Counted from the first letter of the stretch, positions 33,180 through 45,384 are shown. The stretch is DNA of 64,000 nt from Massospora cicadina (GCA_022478985.1 JAKSZP010006630.1:180408-244407); one strand, 5' to 3'. Made by a program: numbers and translations. The notes: generated by a model from the letters alone, not told the origin.

Positions 33180-33415
33180 ACCATACTAAGATATTCCAAA
33201 CTTACCATTGAATTCCCTTCAACCCTTGATACAGTTTAAACACTGAATGGCAAGATATTGAGAGGGTTTGTTTTCTTTTCCTGCACCCTCACTAATATAG
33301 AACATATAAAACCAGCTTTTTATTTTTATTAGTGTTTTCAGCCTAAATATAAATAAAACAGTTCTGGAATACAGCAGTGACCAGCACCAGTGAGCAACTA
33401 AAGCTGGATTTCACA
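33180..33415 (+). repeat. 5' LTR of Ty3-I copy 1, second part
   Basis: It continues the LTR after the LINE and matches 45146-45384. It ends ggatttcaca before the PBS. The two LTR parts sum to about 746 bp, against 750 bp for the 3' LTR. Confidence 0.9.
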
Positions 33416-33418
33416 AAG

Positions 33419-33436
33419 TGGTGCTCATTACAGGGG
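33419..33436 (+). other. primer-binding site of Ty3-I copy 1
   Basis: TGGTGCTCATTACAGGGG lies 3 nt inside the LTR. It differs by one base from the Ty3-II and element III sites. Confidence 0.75.
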
Positions 33437-33470
33437 TACCCTGTACACCAAAAAAAATTAAACTCAAAAA

Positions 33471-34320
33471 TGGAGGCTTTCAAAGTAAGTAACCCTTCAA
33501 CTTTTCCCCTTCAAAATGAATCAAGAATAGTTGCCCTGGAAAAGCAACTAGCAAGCGCTTTATCCTGTCTTAAAGAGCTCGAGCAGCGCCCATTGAAGCC
33601 CCTCTTAGAGTCAAGTTCACCCCCGGTGAAGGGAGCATTGCTTCATTTTGTGTATGTTTATGAATCTACCATGCAAGGCGTGACTAATAAGCAAAAAAGC
33701 AACACATCCTCTCTTGCTTAAGTCGTTTCACACAAGAGATGATAGTTCCTTACATGGACAATCTACATACCTGGGCAGAGTTGAAGGGGGCTCTTTTGGC
33801 TGAATTTGGTTCAAAGCAGAGTCTAAACAGGGAAAAGCAGAATTTTATGGTATTAGCATGTATGAGAGTGAACCAACCACTGCCTTTGCTGAGCAATTTA
33901 AATCACTGCGCAGAGGCTATCAACGTCCAACATGCTAACCTTTTACAATGCCATCGCAGCCATGTTAACTGGGTTAGCTTCCAACTCTCTCTAGCCATGC
34001 ATATCATTTCAGTGAAACACCACTCTAAAAACATCCACAACATAAAAGAGCCTCTGTTATACTTTTCCAATTTCCATTCATGTTCAATAACAAATGAAGC
34101 TGAGGTAAATTTAAGTATAACCATTGAGGATCTTCACCTGTAGAACAGTTGGGGGTGAGCCCACCTGTGCCTTTCCTCCTTGTGAAACCTGCTCCCTCAG
34201 TGCAACTTAAAACAGATACCACTTCCTCCTGCAGGTCTAAGACCAGTAATGCAGTTGATACCGTGCTCCCACACAAGCTCAATAAATCCGCTGTGCCTTC
34301 CCACCAGCCAAGCTGGTAGT
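33471..34320 (+). pseudogene. gag of Ty3-I copy 1, broken
   Basis: The first ATG after the PBS gives MEAFKVSNPS, then a coiled-coil-like RIVALEKQLASALSCLKELEQRP (33525-33595). A capsid region with W-ELKGALLAEFGSKQSL follows (about 33774-33835), a pattern typical of Ty3 gag. Stops at 33719 and 34141 break the frame. No zinc knuckle was found. It is the counterpart of gag in copy 2 at 51830. Confidence 0.75.
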
Positions 34321-34689
34321 TCGCGCCCTAAGGCTACCCAAACACATGTGGTCATCTTCTCTACCTAATTGCAACCTTGCCAGATATTGAGAATACCCCT
34401 GGGGATGAATCTGAGGGGGTTACAATAAAGCTGGTTACTTCATATTGGGAGCCTCACGGAAGTGGAGGTCCCTGATCAATTAAATGCTGAAGGAGTAGAC
34501 GAGACCACTATACCTGAAGAAATGTATCTTAGCAAAATTCTAGGTTATCCAAAAGTTATTGACACTGCCATTGATGGCGAACAGTTCTTAGCTGGCTTGA
34601 TCCGACATCTTCAGCGTGTCCATACCATGAATATATCCTGGATAGATACCTTGAGACTGACCATAAACTAACTTCCACTTTCTAGTTCA

Positions 34690-35110
34690 AGGAGGTCTTG
34701 GCTTTGTCTCTTAACTTTGGAGGAACACTCACCAAGGTTGAAGTGGTCATTAAAAAAGTCCAGGTAATGGCCATCCTGGACACTGGCTCCCTAGTTAATG
34801 TAATCTCCACTAAGCTCATTAAAAATATAAAGCTGGCACCCAACTTGGAGTACATTCAATAATTTGGAAACGCAGGCCCAAATAACGCCCATGCCATTGG
34901 AGCATACTCTTCCCTTCCCATTCACATTGGGAAGATTATCTTATCAGCCCCTGCGGTGGCATTGTACAGCAACACCTATGATATGCTCATAGGTACCCAA
35001 TTTATGATTGAGTATGAGGAATTTATCAACATGAAGCAAGGTTTCCTCTCGGTACTCAATTACAAAGTCCCTATAGTTTTATCCAATAAAGATCCCAGAA
35101 AGAACTAATA
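34690..35110 (+). pseudogene. aspartic protease of Ty3-I copy 1
   Basis: GGTLTKVEVV is followed by AILDTGSLVNVIS, the retropepsin active site D-T-G (about 34770). DMLIGTQFMIEYEEF (about 34980) resembles the second conserved segment (hydrophobic-G). One TAA (34861) breaks the frame. Confidence 0.8.
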
Positions 35111-35689
35111 CTCTTGCCTGATTGAATACCCCTTTTCAGCTATGACTTTTTAATATTCTTTCTCTGTGCGAAACACAAAAAAATTTCCTGATTCAGTGGA
35201 TGCTAGGGACGGTAAACCTTTCTATGCTGAAGACATTGTCTTTATTAATTATGGTGAACAATGAGTGGTTGACACAAAATCACGCTTCAAATCCCACACC
35301 ACTGCTTGTTTCACCTCGTAAGTCTTGAGGGTTTTTAGCCCCTTGGAGCCTCAGGTATTGCCTGGGATATTAGACCCGCCTACCATAGACCTATTACTCT
35401 TCTGCTGAAAAATTTCACCAGCAAGGACATGGTTATAAGAAAACACCAAGAGATTGGCAGAGGCTTATTAATCCCATTGGATTACATTTAACATGTCTAT
35501 TTCATTGGCTCTATGGCGGATTTGGGCTTAAATATGGATAACCTATATGTACCTTACCTAACGTTCATATCTCGGATAAGATGACCCCAGTTGAGAAGGA
35601 AAAAGCCCATACTTTACTAGAAAGCTATAGCGGCATATTCTCAAAGTCAGATAATAACTTAGGCCACATGAAGGGCTAAGTCACTCCAT

Positions 35690-36560
35690 TGATGTGGGTG
35701 ATGCCCGTCCTATTAGGTCCAAACCTTATCATAATTCAAAGGTGGAAGAGCAGCAGATGAGGACGGAGCTCCAGCAGTTACTAGACTCGAGGTTACTAGT
35801 TCTTTCACAAAGCCCTTACTCTTCCTCCATTTTGCTAATCAAAAAGAAGAACGGAGGTCATCAGATAGTCATGGACTACCGCTAGTTAAACAACCTCATG
35901 AAAAAGGCTAGCTATCCTATCCCTCATATTGATGAAGCCATGGCCCAACTCTCTGGCTCTAACTTCTTAACCTCCTTGGACTTGGCTAGCGGTTCTTGGC
36001 AAATGGATCTTTCCCCTGAAGACCAGGAGAAATGTGCTCTCTTTGTAGTGAGGGTCTCTTCCAACCCACCCAATTACCTCAAGGGTTGTGAAATGCACCC
36101 ATAACTTTCCAGTGCGCAATGGAATATCTTGCAGGACCTGAAGTTAACTTGTGTCATCATCTATCTTAATGACATCATGGTGCTCTCAAGACCCTTTAAA
36201 GAACATCTTGATCATCTGAAGGAGGTGGTTCATTGCTTACATGACTCAAATATCAAGTTAAAACACTCAAAGTGTACCTTCTTTTAAAGAAAATTGGATT
36301 TCCTTGGACAATCCATTTCTCAAGAGATAATCCAACCTATACAAGATAAGGTAGAAGCATCTTTAAACATGCTTCCCCCAAAAATTTAAGGGATATTCAG
36401 GTTTTTCTAGGGATGATGGGGTATTACCATCAGTTCATCCTCAAGTTCGCCCAGCTCAGCAAACCCCTCATCCGCCTACTGAATAAGAACACCCCTTTCC
36501 ATTGGGGTGCTGATCAGAAGTCCGCTTTTTAGACATTGAAGCAACTGCTACAACAATGTC
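35690..36560 (+). pseudogene. reverse transcriptase of Ty3-I copy 1, YLND
   Basis: Motifs in order: IRSKPY-NSKVEE (35712), LLIKKKNGGHQIVMDYR (35835), YPIPHIDEA (35913) and LDLASGSWQM (35980). The catalytic box reads YLNDIMVLS (about 36160), where YLDD is expected, so one catalytic Asp is lost. The region of GLCNAP is missing bases. The connection G-MGYYHQFI follows at 36415. Confidence 0.85.
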
Positions 36561-36579
36561 CTATCCTGAGGGATCTCAA

Positions 36580-37020
36580 TTATAATAAACCATTTATCTT
36601 GTATACTGACGCTTCATACTATGCCATTGGAAATCTTAGCCCAATTGAATTAGAATGGTGTAGATCATCCTGTATCCTATTTCAGTAAGATCTTTCAAAG
36701 GCGGAACGCAAATAAAGTGTCACAGAGAAGGAGTGCCTTACCGTTCTGTTAGCTGTGAAGCACTACCGCCTTTCCTGTATGGGACCACTTTCACTGTGAC
36801 TATGTACCGTGCTTCGTTGAAATGGTTACAAACATGAACTATCCTACTGGCCAGTTAGCTCACTGGGCTCTAAAGCTCCAGAATTATGATATGAAGATTG
36901 AACACCGCGCTGGAACCCGCCACATGAACGTTGATGGGTTAACTTGGCTGCCATTCCTTCTCTTGGATAATAGCGAGGCAGAGAGGTTATATGACCTCTT
37001 AATGACCCCCAATGAGTGGG
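36580..37020 (+). pseudogene. RNase H and tether of Ty3-I copy 1
   Basis: YTDASYYAIG (about 36602) starts the RNase H. A long frame 36822-37043 holds GQLAHWALKLQNYDM, HRAGTRHMNVDGL and LLDNSEAERLYDLL, the tether before the integrase. Stops and a frameshift interrupt it. Confidence 0.8.
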
Positions 37021-37129
37021 AGGATGAGGATGAGCCCATATAGAAAATGTTAGCCCAGCACTCCCGCAACGCCAAAGTGGAGAGCAGGAAATTTTCTAAG
37101 CAGGTGGGGACAAAATGGCTGCCTTACCT

Positions 37130-37823
37130 TTGGCCCTTGGAACGTGTACTTGCTACCCTGGAAGCTCACTTCATCATAAGTCATGGAGGAGCAGATAAAA
37201 CCTATGAGTGAATTAAGTATTGGTACTATTTGAAAGGAATTATCAAAGCCATTGTTGAAGTCTTGAATGCCTGCCTCACATTTAATAAGCAAATCAGTTT
37301 CAAGAATAGATGCCAATATCAACCAACTACCCCTCAACAACCGTTCCACACCATCAGCCATGACGTAGTAGGTCCCCTCTCACAGAATATGGGTGGAAAC
37401 AGATTTATCCTAGTAGCCATTGACCACTTTACTAAGTGGGTTGAAGCTGTGGCTCTCCTTGCCCAAATGGGTGAGGCCACAGCCACGTTTTTACATCAAA
37501 ATTATCATCACTCATTATTGCTGTCCCCAAGTACTGCTCTGCGTCAATAGTAAGAACTTCACCTCCAGAGTAATCAAAATTCTAGCAACTTCCTGGGAGC
37601 CCAACAACTCTTCTTGGCTCCATATAATCCACCTACCAACGGATCTGTGGAGTGACCAAATGGAACCTTGGTCTCAATTCTATGAAAAAATGGCCTCTTC
37701 TGATCCATTTCACTGGGATCAATTCTTACCAAGTGCTCTTATGGCCTACCAGATTAGTTATCACCGAATCTTGAAAAATGTCCTCATTTTGTGTCTTGTA
37801 TGGCGGGAACCAGGATTACCTGC
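37130..37823 (+). pseudogene. integrase of Ty3-I copy 1, cut by a Ty3-II LTR
   Basis: A zinc-domain-like HFIISHGGADKTYE (37170) is present, but the CxxC partner reads ACLTFNK. The core begins HDVVGPLSQNMGGNRFILVA (37359), then IDHFTKWVEAV. Fragments of the C half (FLPSALMAYQISYHRIL, 37724) precede the break at 37823. The coding frame resumes beyond the inserted LTR at 44253. Confidence 0.82.
37819..37823. repeat. left target-site duplication of the Ty3-II solo LTR
   Basis: cctgc, repeated at 44248-44252. Confidence 0.85.
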
Positions 37824-38304
37824 TGTAAAAACTTATAGGTTTTCTAATTATTCTCGGCCAATAACCCCTATAATTATATTACTTATACAGGTTTGGACAT
37901 TTTTGTGCAATTCTCTGCATTGTGTGATAGTAGTTGATATAATCATTAATAATAGTATGGTGACTATTCTCTGTAGTTGAATTGAAGTATTAGATTTTGG
38001 TCCAACGCTTGGTCAGTATTTTATTTCCTCTTGAAAAACTTATGTAATGAATAGGGATTCGTTCCCTTGTACCACCTAACTCAATCTATGTTAAGATCCC
38101 TGTTTACAGTTTCTCTAAGACACACAGTCAGCAGCAATCCCTGATTCAATTCATCATCTTCTCTGGATCCTCAAAATCCTTACTCTTTATCTTTAGAAGA
38201 GTCTTACAATTATTGCACGCATCAATAAAATCATTGAAAAATTATAGAACTCAAAATGGATTCTGATAGTTTACTAAGCTAATACTCTAGTAAAAGTGAT
38301 CTGG

Positions 38305-38319
38305 TAATTGATTATGTAA
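38305..38319. repeat. left target-site duplication of LINE-A copy 3
   Basis: taattgattatgtaa, matched at 43583-43597 with one mismatch. Confidence 0.85.
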
Positions 38320-38412
38320 ACTTTTCTTTCTCGTTGCAAACACTTTTGCAACCTATTCAATTCAGGACTAAATCTAGTTTGATAATCTCACAGAGGAGAT
38401 TAGTCTGCGCCC

Positions 38413-39837
38413 ATGTCTGGGAGCAGTTGGGCAAGAAAGGCAAGAGGAGCAGGCGGAAGGCCCGCAGCCTCTAACGTTCAAAAATGCCCCGGAGAATCTG
38501 GTGGAATAGAAAAAAAATCTCAAAAAACTGGCAGTCACAATTTCCCCAGAGATACTCGCATGGCAAGCATGATGCAACCAGTACATCAACACGCCACACT
38601 CCCAGCCACTTTTGTTGGTGGAATTCGGAGTCTGTGTGTATCTAGACATCCAAAAAATGGCCTTATGGGAAAAACTTTGTGAAGATGTACACAAAATTTT
38701 CCCGACTGCGGTGTATGTTGCACCTCACTCCATGTCACACGGTTGGCTGGACCTAGGTTTTGAAAGCAAAATAGCAGCAGATGAGGCTGCAGCAGTGCGC
38801 ATAGTGGTCGACCTCCCCAAAGGGCAATGGGTCATCGAAACCAAATGCTCCAGATGGACAAATTCAAACCAAATTTTCCTCACGTTTGACTTTTTGCCTA
38901 CTACGGTAAAATGTGACATTTTGGAGAAACACCTGAAAGATGGTCTCGCCATATATGGTGAAATACAATCTTTCAATATGCAACATTTCACGCTGATGCC
39001 ACACCTGTGCACCGGCAAAGCCATCACAGTTCTGACCCCAACTGAGGAGATCATGAAGGACCTAACCCAGATCCCGCACTCCACCTTTATTGACATCGTA
39101 GGGCATACCACCCACCCCCCCCATTCTGGGTAACCGTGGACAGTGCTCCCCCATTTGCACCCACTGTGATGCGTTTGGCCATAAGGTGCATGCATGCCCC
39201 ATCAAGGAGGGCATCACATTCCAAGAGCACCCCTCAGCAGCCATGGCCAGTGGAGAGGTGCACTACGAACCAACTGCAAGCACCAAGGAGGCTTTCCCGT
39301 GGGGAGCACAAGGCTGCTACCTATTGGTAAAGCCCATCTCCCCGCAGGAGTGGAAGAAGGCCAAGCAGGCCCATAGGGCCATGGCCAAGGAAGCAGCCAA
39401 GGCCACCACCACCATCCCACACTCACAACGCCAGGAGGACATGGAGACCTTTGCGGCGGAAGCAACTTGGGAATCCATCACCCAATCAGATTGGGAGGCT
39501 CATGCTGAGTGGGCCACTCAATCTGAGGATCCGATGGGAGATTTGATCTCACCCAATCGCTGCACCCAAGCTCCAGTTGAAACCGACTTGGGACCTATCC
39601 CAACTGAAAAAAAAATTTTGCCCCACTTGATGGTGCACCAAACTTATCCGCACCGCAAAAAATTTGTCCGACGTTGGGGAAAACAAAAAGTGAGGCCAAA
39701 GCCAACGCGAATCTTTCCGCAAAAATTAACAAAAACCCCTATAGCATTGCTGCTAACACCGCGCTGCTGTGAAAGCCCGTGGGGACCTTGAAGAGGCTGG
39801 TGGGCCTGGGGGCCACCCCCTTGCACCTAAGGTGCGA
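38413..39837 (+). pseudogene. LINE-A ORF1, copy 3, broken
   Basis: It starts MSGSSWARKARGAGG. Codon 23, TGA in copies 1 and 2, is CAA here. A one-base change of frame near 38520 is followed by 38612-39110, open with KIFPTAVYVAPHSM and GWLDLGF. A run of extra C near 39115 shifts the frame again. The zinc knuckle CTHCDAFGHKVHAC (39156-39196) can still be read. The last codons read PLAPKV followed by CGA, where copies 1 and 2 have TGA; the frame would end at TAG a few codons later. Confidence 0.85.
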
Positions 39838-42800
39838 TGGAAACCTTCACTCTAGGGATGCTGTATATCGCTGGACTCAAGGCCTCCCCATCCTGGGCTA
39901 GGAAACTGTTTTTTTACAACACAATTTACCCATGGATATCCTGGCCATCCAGGAGTCCCACTGTCCATGAGGTTCCGAGGAAGCTTGGAAAACAATGCTC
40001 CTCCCATCCCTATCCTTTTGGTTGAAGCACTGTGGGGTGTAAATTCAGAAAAATAATTTTTTCAAATTCACATCCTCAGAAACATTCCTAAATGGCCGAG
40101 TGCTAGTCATCACCTTCTCGTGGGCTGACGTTGCACACACAATTGTCAACATCTATGCCCCAAACAGTGCACACGAGCATTGGGAATTTTTCTCATCAGT
40201 CAAATCCCTCCCGCTACCCCCCAATTCTTTCCTAGTTGGCGACTTGAACTGTTGGCTAACCTCACCAACAGACCGGCGGCCGCCCTCACCCCATGACCCA
40301 CAGGGTCACGTAGAACTACGCGTTCTAAAAGCCACCCTTGGTTATGGGTGCGCTGCCACAACATGCCCCACTGCTTGAAAACATGATGCGTCCCCACGTC
40401 CACAGTGGCCAATTAAGGTCCATGACCTGCATTGACCTTATTCTAATGCCAGCGAAATTCCAACCCCACATCTCCCACTTCAAAACAATGAAAATGGAAT
40501 TCTCCAACCACCGACTGGTCTTGATAACATACCACTTACCCATCACAGTTGCAAAGGCCCCACATTGGTGCAAAATCCACCCCCAAGCTCGCGTCGCCAG
40601 GATTTTCCACGTGGGTGGAAGAGGCAACTTTGGCGAAATCATTTGTTGCACTGTTTTTCATGGACCCCATTTCCACATGGGCAACTTTCAAAGAGGACAC
40701 CATCCGCCACTATCGCCATCCTCATCCAGACGCTCACGAGCCACATCAGTGGTTATCTCGCGCACACTGGAAGAATTGGCCCACTTGGAGTCCAACATTC
40801 CAGCCACAGGATACAGCCCTGTATGGGGCCGGAAGTGGGCGGAGGCAGCCGCCCACCTCAACACACTCAAAAAGCAACACAAACATTGGGTTTGTGTCCA
40901 ATACAGGGCCACATGCATCACTAAAGGTGACAAGTGCCCTTTTACTTCTTTAAAAAATTTTGCACCACGCCAGAGCGTGGCCTGCACACAGGTGTGAAGA
41001 TCAGATAATTCCATTGCGGACACACCGGCCAAAGTGGCAATTGAAATGCAAAAATATTACTCTGAGTTATACAGAGCTGAACCAATTCAGCCAGCCAAAA
41101 TGGCGGAATTTCTCAACCGAGCTCATATCTGCACCATTTTCTGATACCCAGAAATAATTTTTAATTACTCTGAACAAATTATGGACAGCCATTCGTGGTG
41201 CGCCAAACCAAAATGCCCAGGCCCAGATAGCATTCCATATGAGTTCTACAAAAAATATTTCAAAATATATCCTCATTGCTGCTAGCCTCACTCAACCAAA
41301 GCCTGTTGGAAACGCGCCTCCTACCAGGAGGACATGAGGCCTTTACTGTCACACTCTTCAAGAAAGGGGATAAGCTTGACTTAGCCAACTGGCGCTCCAT
41401 TTCTCTAACAAACACAGACACCAAAATTTCAACCAAAATCATGGCTAACCGTTTAGGGACTGTAGCATCTGCCACCATCTCCCCAGAACAATTCAGTTTC
41501 ATCCCCAGAAGGTCAATTTGGGATAACGTGCACTCTGTGGCTAATGTATGTCAGTCCACAGCCTCTGGGGCACTTGTATTCTTGGACCAACAAAAGGCCT
41601 ATGATAGAGTAAACTGGGAATACCTTAGGGCCTGCCTCCATCAATTCTGCCTACCCCCCCCGCTTAATAAACTGGGTGATGCTGCTCACGGAACCTGCGA
41701 CAATGGCAGTGCATGGCCCAGGCTTCTTAACGGAAGTAGTCCGCCCTCAAAGGGGCTTGCGACAAGGGGACCCCCTCAGCCCACTCTTATACAACTTCAG
41801 CCTTGACCCATTACTTCAAAACGTGAATGCCCAACTCACTGGGGTCCATGTGCCAGGCCAAACCCCAGTCAATATGATGGCATTTGCAGATGATTGCGTG
41901 GTGGGGGTGTCTAATAACAAAGATGCACGTGCGCTTGAAGCCCTCATCCAGGAATATTCCCGGGTAAGTAACGCGGCACTGAATGCCTCCAAAACCGAAA
42001 TCATCCTCCTTGGTAGGTTTCAGAACTGCTGGGCCCCAGCTAGTAGTTCCCAACCTGGCCCATCTGCTCGCCCACGTCCACGCCTTACTAACTCAACACA
42101 CACGCTCCACTGGTGCTCCCCTTCATGCCACGTCCTACCATAGGACCGGTGCACCATCTGGGCGTGTGGATGGAGGCAGGCGGATATGCGTCAGCAGTAA
42201 TGGAGTGCCGTATACTGGACAACGTGACAAAGCGAATCGCCTCTCTCAGAGCCCACCCTACTACCCTCACTGGCAGGGTTGTTCTTGCCAACTCTATGCT
42301 CCTATCCAAAGTCTGGTTCAGAGCCCACGCCATCCCCTTCTCCCCAAGCTTCATCAAATCCCTGTATGCTTTGCTGCAAGGATGGCTTTGGTCAGGCCGC
42401 CCTCCACCAGTATGGCTAGAGGTCATGTTTGGCCCTCATCATCAAGGTGGCATGGGCCTGCTTGACTTCAAAGCCCATGCTGCCAAGATCCTGGGCTCCT
42501 GGATCGCGGCTGTCACCGCTCCTACACTCCCATCCCAACACTGGTCCCATGCGGCCTGCTCCAACTTCTCCCGAGCCTTGGGCCTCAACAATCCATCAAA
42601 CCCCACTCCCTGATGAAATACCTTGCATCACACACATCGGCCACAGGTCCTCACGGGACTAATACCCACTACAAACGAATCCTACTCTCCATGCGAAGTG
42701 CAGGATGGAGAATTTGTATTAGTGGACATACAACCCGAAGAGGCCGCCCCTCTCCTCAGTTCACACAAGAGGTACAGGGGCTACCCATCCATGATGGCGT

Positions 42801-43447
42801 GATCCCCATTCGACCCCATGTCCTATCCAGGGTGGACTACCTGGACATGATGGACATCCCTTATTCCATTGAAACCCAAAAGACTATCTGGAAATACGCA
42901 CACCATCCTCTGTTGCAGCCTCAAGTCCGCTCCCATGTGTGGCGCTGCCTGAGGCGGGTGTATCATACAGCTGAGCGCTCTAACGCTTTACACTCATCCT
43001 GTGTCGTTTGTGGCCAGTATGGAATGCTGTTCCACCGCCTGGAGAAGTGCCCCACCTCTAAAATGATATGGCGCGAAGTCCAACGTCTGCTAGGCCAGGA
43101 TCAAACGCATCCCTTCAGTCTGTCAAGAGATATGTTTGCTTCATCAATGGCCTCCCCCTTCCACCCTCCCTCCGTGCTCTAGTGGTTGCAATCGCCATGT
43201 GGACTATCCACACGATTGTCTTGGATGCTATCGCTGGCTCCATCCCCACCCTCCCAGAAGCTGTCCACAGATTTTGGTCTCATTTGGTGGACCACTTTCA
43301 AGCATGGATGTTTGGATATCTCCCACTGCATCGCCAACAGCTGGTCTCCTCCTGGTTCCCAGTCTGGTTCATCAAATCAGACCCTTCCTCCACATGTGCT
43401 CAATAGTGGCTACGGCCCCTTCACACGTTCCCTCCCCCTCCCCATAA
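39837..43447 (+). pseudogene. LINE-A ORF2, copy 3, broken
   Basis: It starts METFTLGML. The endonuclease is 39837-40600, with AIQESH (39945), GDLNC (40240) and SNHRLVL (40505). RT: NWRSISL (41385; Pro to Ser), FIPRRS (41497), GLRQGDPLSPLLYN (41754) and MAFADDCVVGV (41876). The C-terminal knuckle CVVCGQYGMLFHRLEKC is intact (43000-43052). It ends PSPSP at TAA 43445-43447. Several frames must be joined. Confidence 0.88.
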
Positions 43448-43582
43448 GTGGCGTTCTCGCTGGCAACAAGAGATAGCATCGCTTCTCTGGGGTGCCTCCC
43501 CTGGTACTAAGTTTATCTTTCCTGAGTCATATTCAGAAGTGTCCGTCCCATGGTCGGCCTTCCCCTCAATAAATTTAAAATT

Positions 43583-43597
43583 TAATTGATTATGCAA
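43583..43597. repeat. right target-site duplication of LINE-A copy 3
   Basis: taattgattatgcaa, one mismatch from 38305-38319. Confidence 0.85.
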
Positions 43598-44247
43598 TTG
43601 ATGATCTTTATTAGTGAATTCTTTAGGGAATTTATAGTGGGGAATTCAGCACCCAACCCTCAGTTGTCACCTCCTTAATGAAATGGCAGCCATTGCCATT
43701 GACACCTATTCTCATCTCAGAACCAATGGTCTTCCCCATCCTGGCTAGGATTCCATCATTAAACATTCTCGAGACTTAAAAATGGAAAAATTCAGAATTT
43801 GTGTCCCTAACGTTTTCCTCTAAATCTAAGAGAACCAACCATATTTGGCAAACGACCTGCTTAGATAATGGGACTTTTTACCAATTAAGGCTGGTCATAA
43901 ACCAACTGATCAATTTGCTAGTTGCAGGCAGCATCACTCGCCTCGCAACTTACTCCTTAAATTTCCCAATCAGTCAGTGATGAAACCCAACTGATCCCAA
44001 TTGGTACTCCTGATAATTAATCAACTATCAGATGCCCCTATTTTGTCGGCAACTCTGCCCAATGAGATATTAAACATTCATCTAGATTGATCCCTAATGG
44101 ATCTGACCAGGAAAATAATCTAAAATCACCTGAACATAGTTACCACAAAATCAGGGTCAATTAATATTAAATCACCTCGCATTAAGGAATATCCCCTAGC
44201 AATCCCTGGTAATCTAGCCTGCTGGGAATATGGGAAAAAATCCAACA

Positions 44248-44252
44248 CCTGC
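44248..44252. repeat. right target-site duplication of the Ty3-II solo LTR
   Basis: cctgc, matching 37819-37823. Ty3-I pol resumes with PAFLAKD just after. Confidence 0.85.
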
Positions 44253-44634
44253 TTTCTTAGCTAAAGATGTATTATCCTCTAGAACTGAGGAACCCAAGAA
44301 AGCCATGAGAATATTAGCTCAGCGCATCATCTAACTCTAATCTGAGGCTATGACCAATTTAGCTAAAACGGTGACAAAAGAAGGGCAGGCTGCCAATGAG
44401 CTCCAAACCCCCTACCTACATTCCAAGTGTCTACCATGGTTCTGTATTATCATAACTACATCGCTCATAGAAGTGGTAAGCTTAGGAAAATCTAAGAAGG
44501 CCCTTTCATCATCACCCAAAAGAGAGGTGCAGAGTACTCAATTAAATCCTTGGCCACAGGGATTATCATTAACTGGGTACATGGCTGCTTTCTATGGCCC
44601 TATTCTCCCCGCCCCACCATTCTTGAGAGGGTGA
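44253..44634 (+). pseudogene. end of pol of Ty3-I copy 1, and polypurine tract
   Basis: It reads AFLAKDVLSSRTEEPKKAM, then SEAMTNLAKTVTKEGQAAN, matching the pol tail of copy 2 at 56510-56640. It ends GYMAAFYGPILPAPPFLRG, paralleled by MASFFGPIFFPTFLRG in copy 2. The purine tract gagagggtga (44625-44634) directly precedes the 3' LTR. Confidence 0.85.
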
Positions 44635-45384
44635 TGCCAGACATTTGCTCTCCTGGCTTCAAGAAAAGAATGTTTTGGTTAAAATAGGCTGAAAGGGGGA
44701 AATGTCAGACATTTACAAGTTTATGATGATGATATGAGCGATTTAATAAATAAAAAAAATATTATTGGCCAAAAGACCCTTGTCAATTTCAGTAGATTCC
44801 CACAAACTGGGGTAACACTTTTATGAATACTAAATGGGCAAATAGCATGAAATCGGCTAGCCAAATTGCCCTGACCACACAGGGGAACCCAGGGAGTCCA
44901 TCAGAAATTTCTCCCCAGGTTACGTCTAGTTCAAAGCAAACACCTTAGTGGGGCCAACCCCTTTTATAGGCTTGGGGGGTCCCTCAAGGTGCAATAATAC
45001 TTCTAATAGGTATTGGCTGAAATATATTAAATTTTTACTCCATGGGTACATCTTTTCTAAAAATAACTCCTCATCCATCATTCAGCCAAAGTGAAGCGAG
45101 TTTTCTGAGCTTTGATATGCCAAATTTAAGAATTTTTTTAATTTGGACCATACTAAGATATTCCAAACTTACCATTAAATTCCCTTCAACACTTTATACA
45201 GCTTAAATACTGAATGGTAAGATATTGAGAGGGTTCTTTTTCTTTTCCTGCGCCCTCACTAATAAAAAACATATAAAACCAGATTTTTATTTTCATTAGT
45301 GTTTTTAGCCTTAATATAGATAAATTGGTTGTGGAATTCAGCGGTGACCAGCACCAGAGAGCAACAAATACCTGGATTAATACA
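44635..45384 (+). repeat. 3' LTR of Ty3-I copy 1
   Basis: It is 750 bp, from tgccagacattt to ggattaataca, and homologous to the split 5' LTR. TATA-like cttttatagg at 44961-44970. It is followed by the gcttc duplication. Confidence 0.92.

Larger units (their letters stand above)
38320..43582 (+). mobile_element. LINE-A copy 3, full length, inside a solo LTR
   Basis: A 5.26-kb copy with the shared 5' end, both UTR hairpins (first at 38333-38352) and the AATAAATTTAAA tail. It is the innermost layer of the nest at 27384-45384 and so one of the youngest insertions there. Both ORFs are broken. Confidence 0.94.
37824..44247 (-). mobile_element. Ty3-II solo LTR, split by LINE-A copy 3
   Basis: With the LINE and one target copy removed, about 1.15 kb remains. 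It aligns along its length with the Ty3-II 3' LTR at 49120-50223. The plus-strand ends are tgtaaaaactta and aatccaaca, so it has TG...CA termini in both readings. The orientation of the family is minus, as set by the PBS and polypurine tract at 62361 and 50224. A matching 5-bp duplication with no interior marks it as a solo LTR left by recombination. Confidence 0.9.
27384..45384 (+). mobile_element. Ty3-I copy 1, with three nested insertions
   Basis: This is a Ty3/gypsy element on the plus strand. Its 5' LTR is 27384-33415, interrupted by LINE-A copy 2. A PBS lies at 33419-33436, and gag-pol relics run from 33471 to 37818 and resume at 44253-44634. The 3' LTR is 44635-45384. Without the insertions the element would be about 6.3 kb. 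Pol is interrupted at 37823 by a Ty3-II solo LTR that holds LINE-A copy 3. A matching 5-bp gcttc duplication confirms the two outer ends. The element is dead: every domain has stops and the RT YxDD reads YLND. Confidence 0.92.

Noticed and set aside
33377..33470. ATG at 33377 as the gag start of Ty3-I copy 1
   Set aside because: This start lies in the LTR and reads through the primer-binding site; the ATG at 33471 is the first after it.
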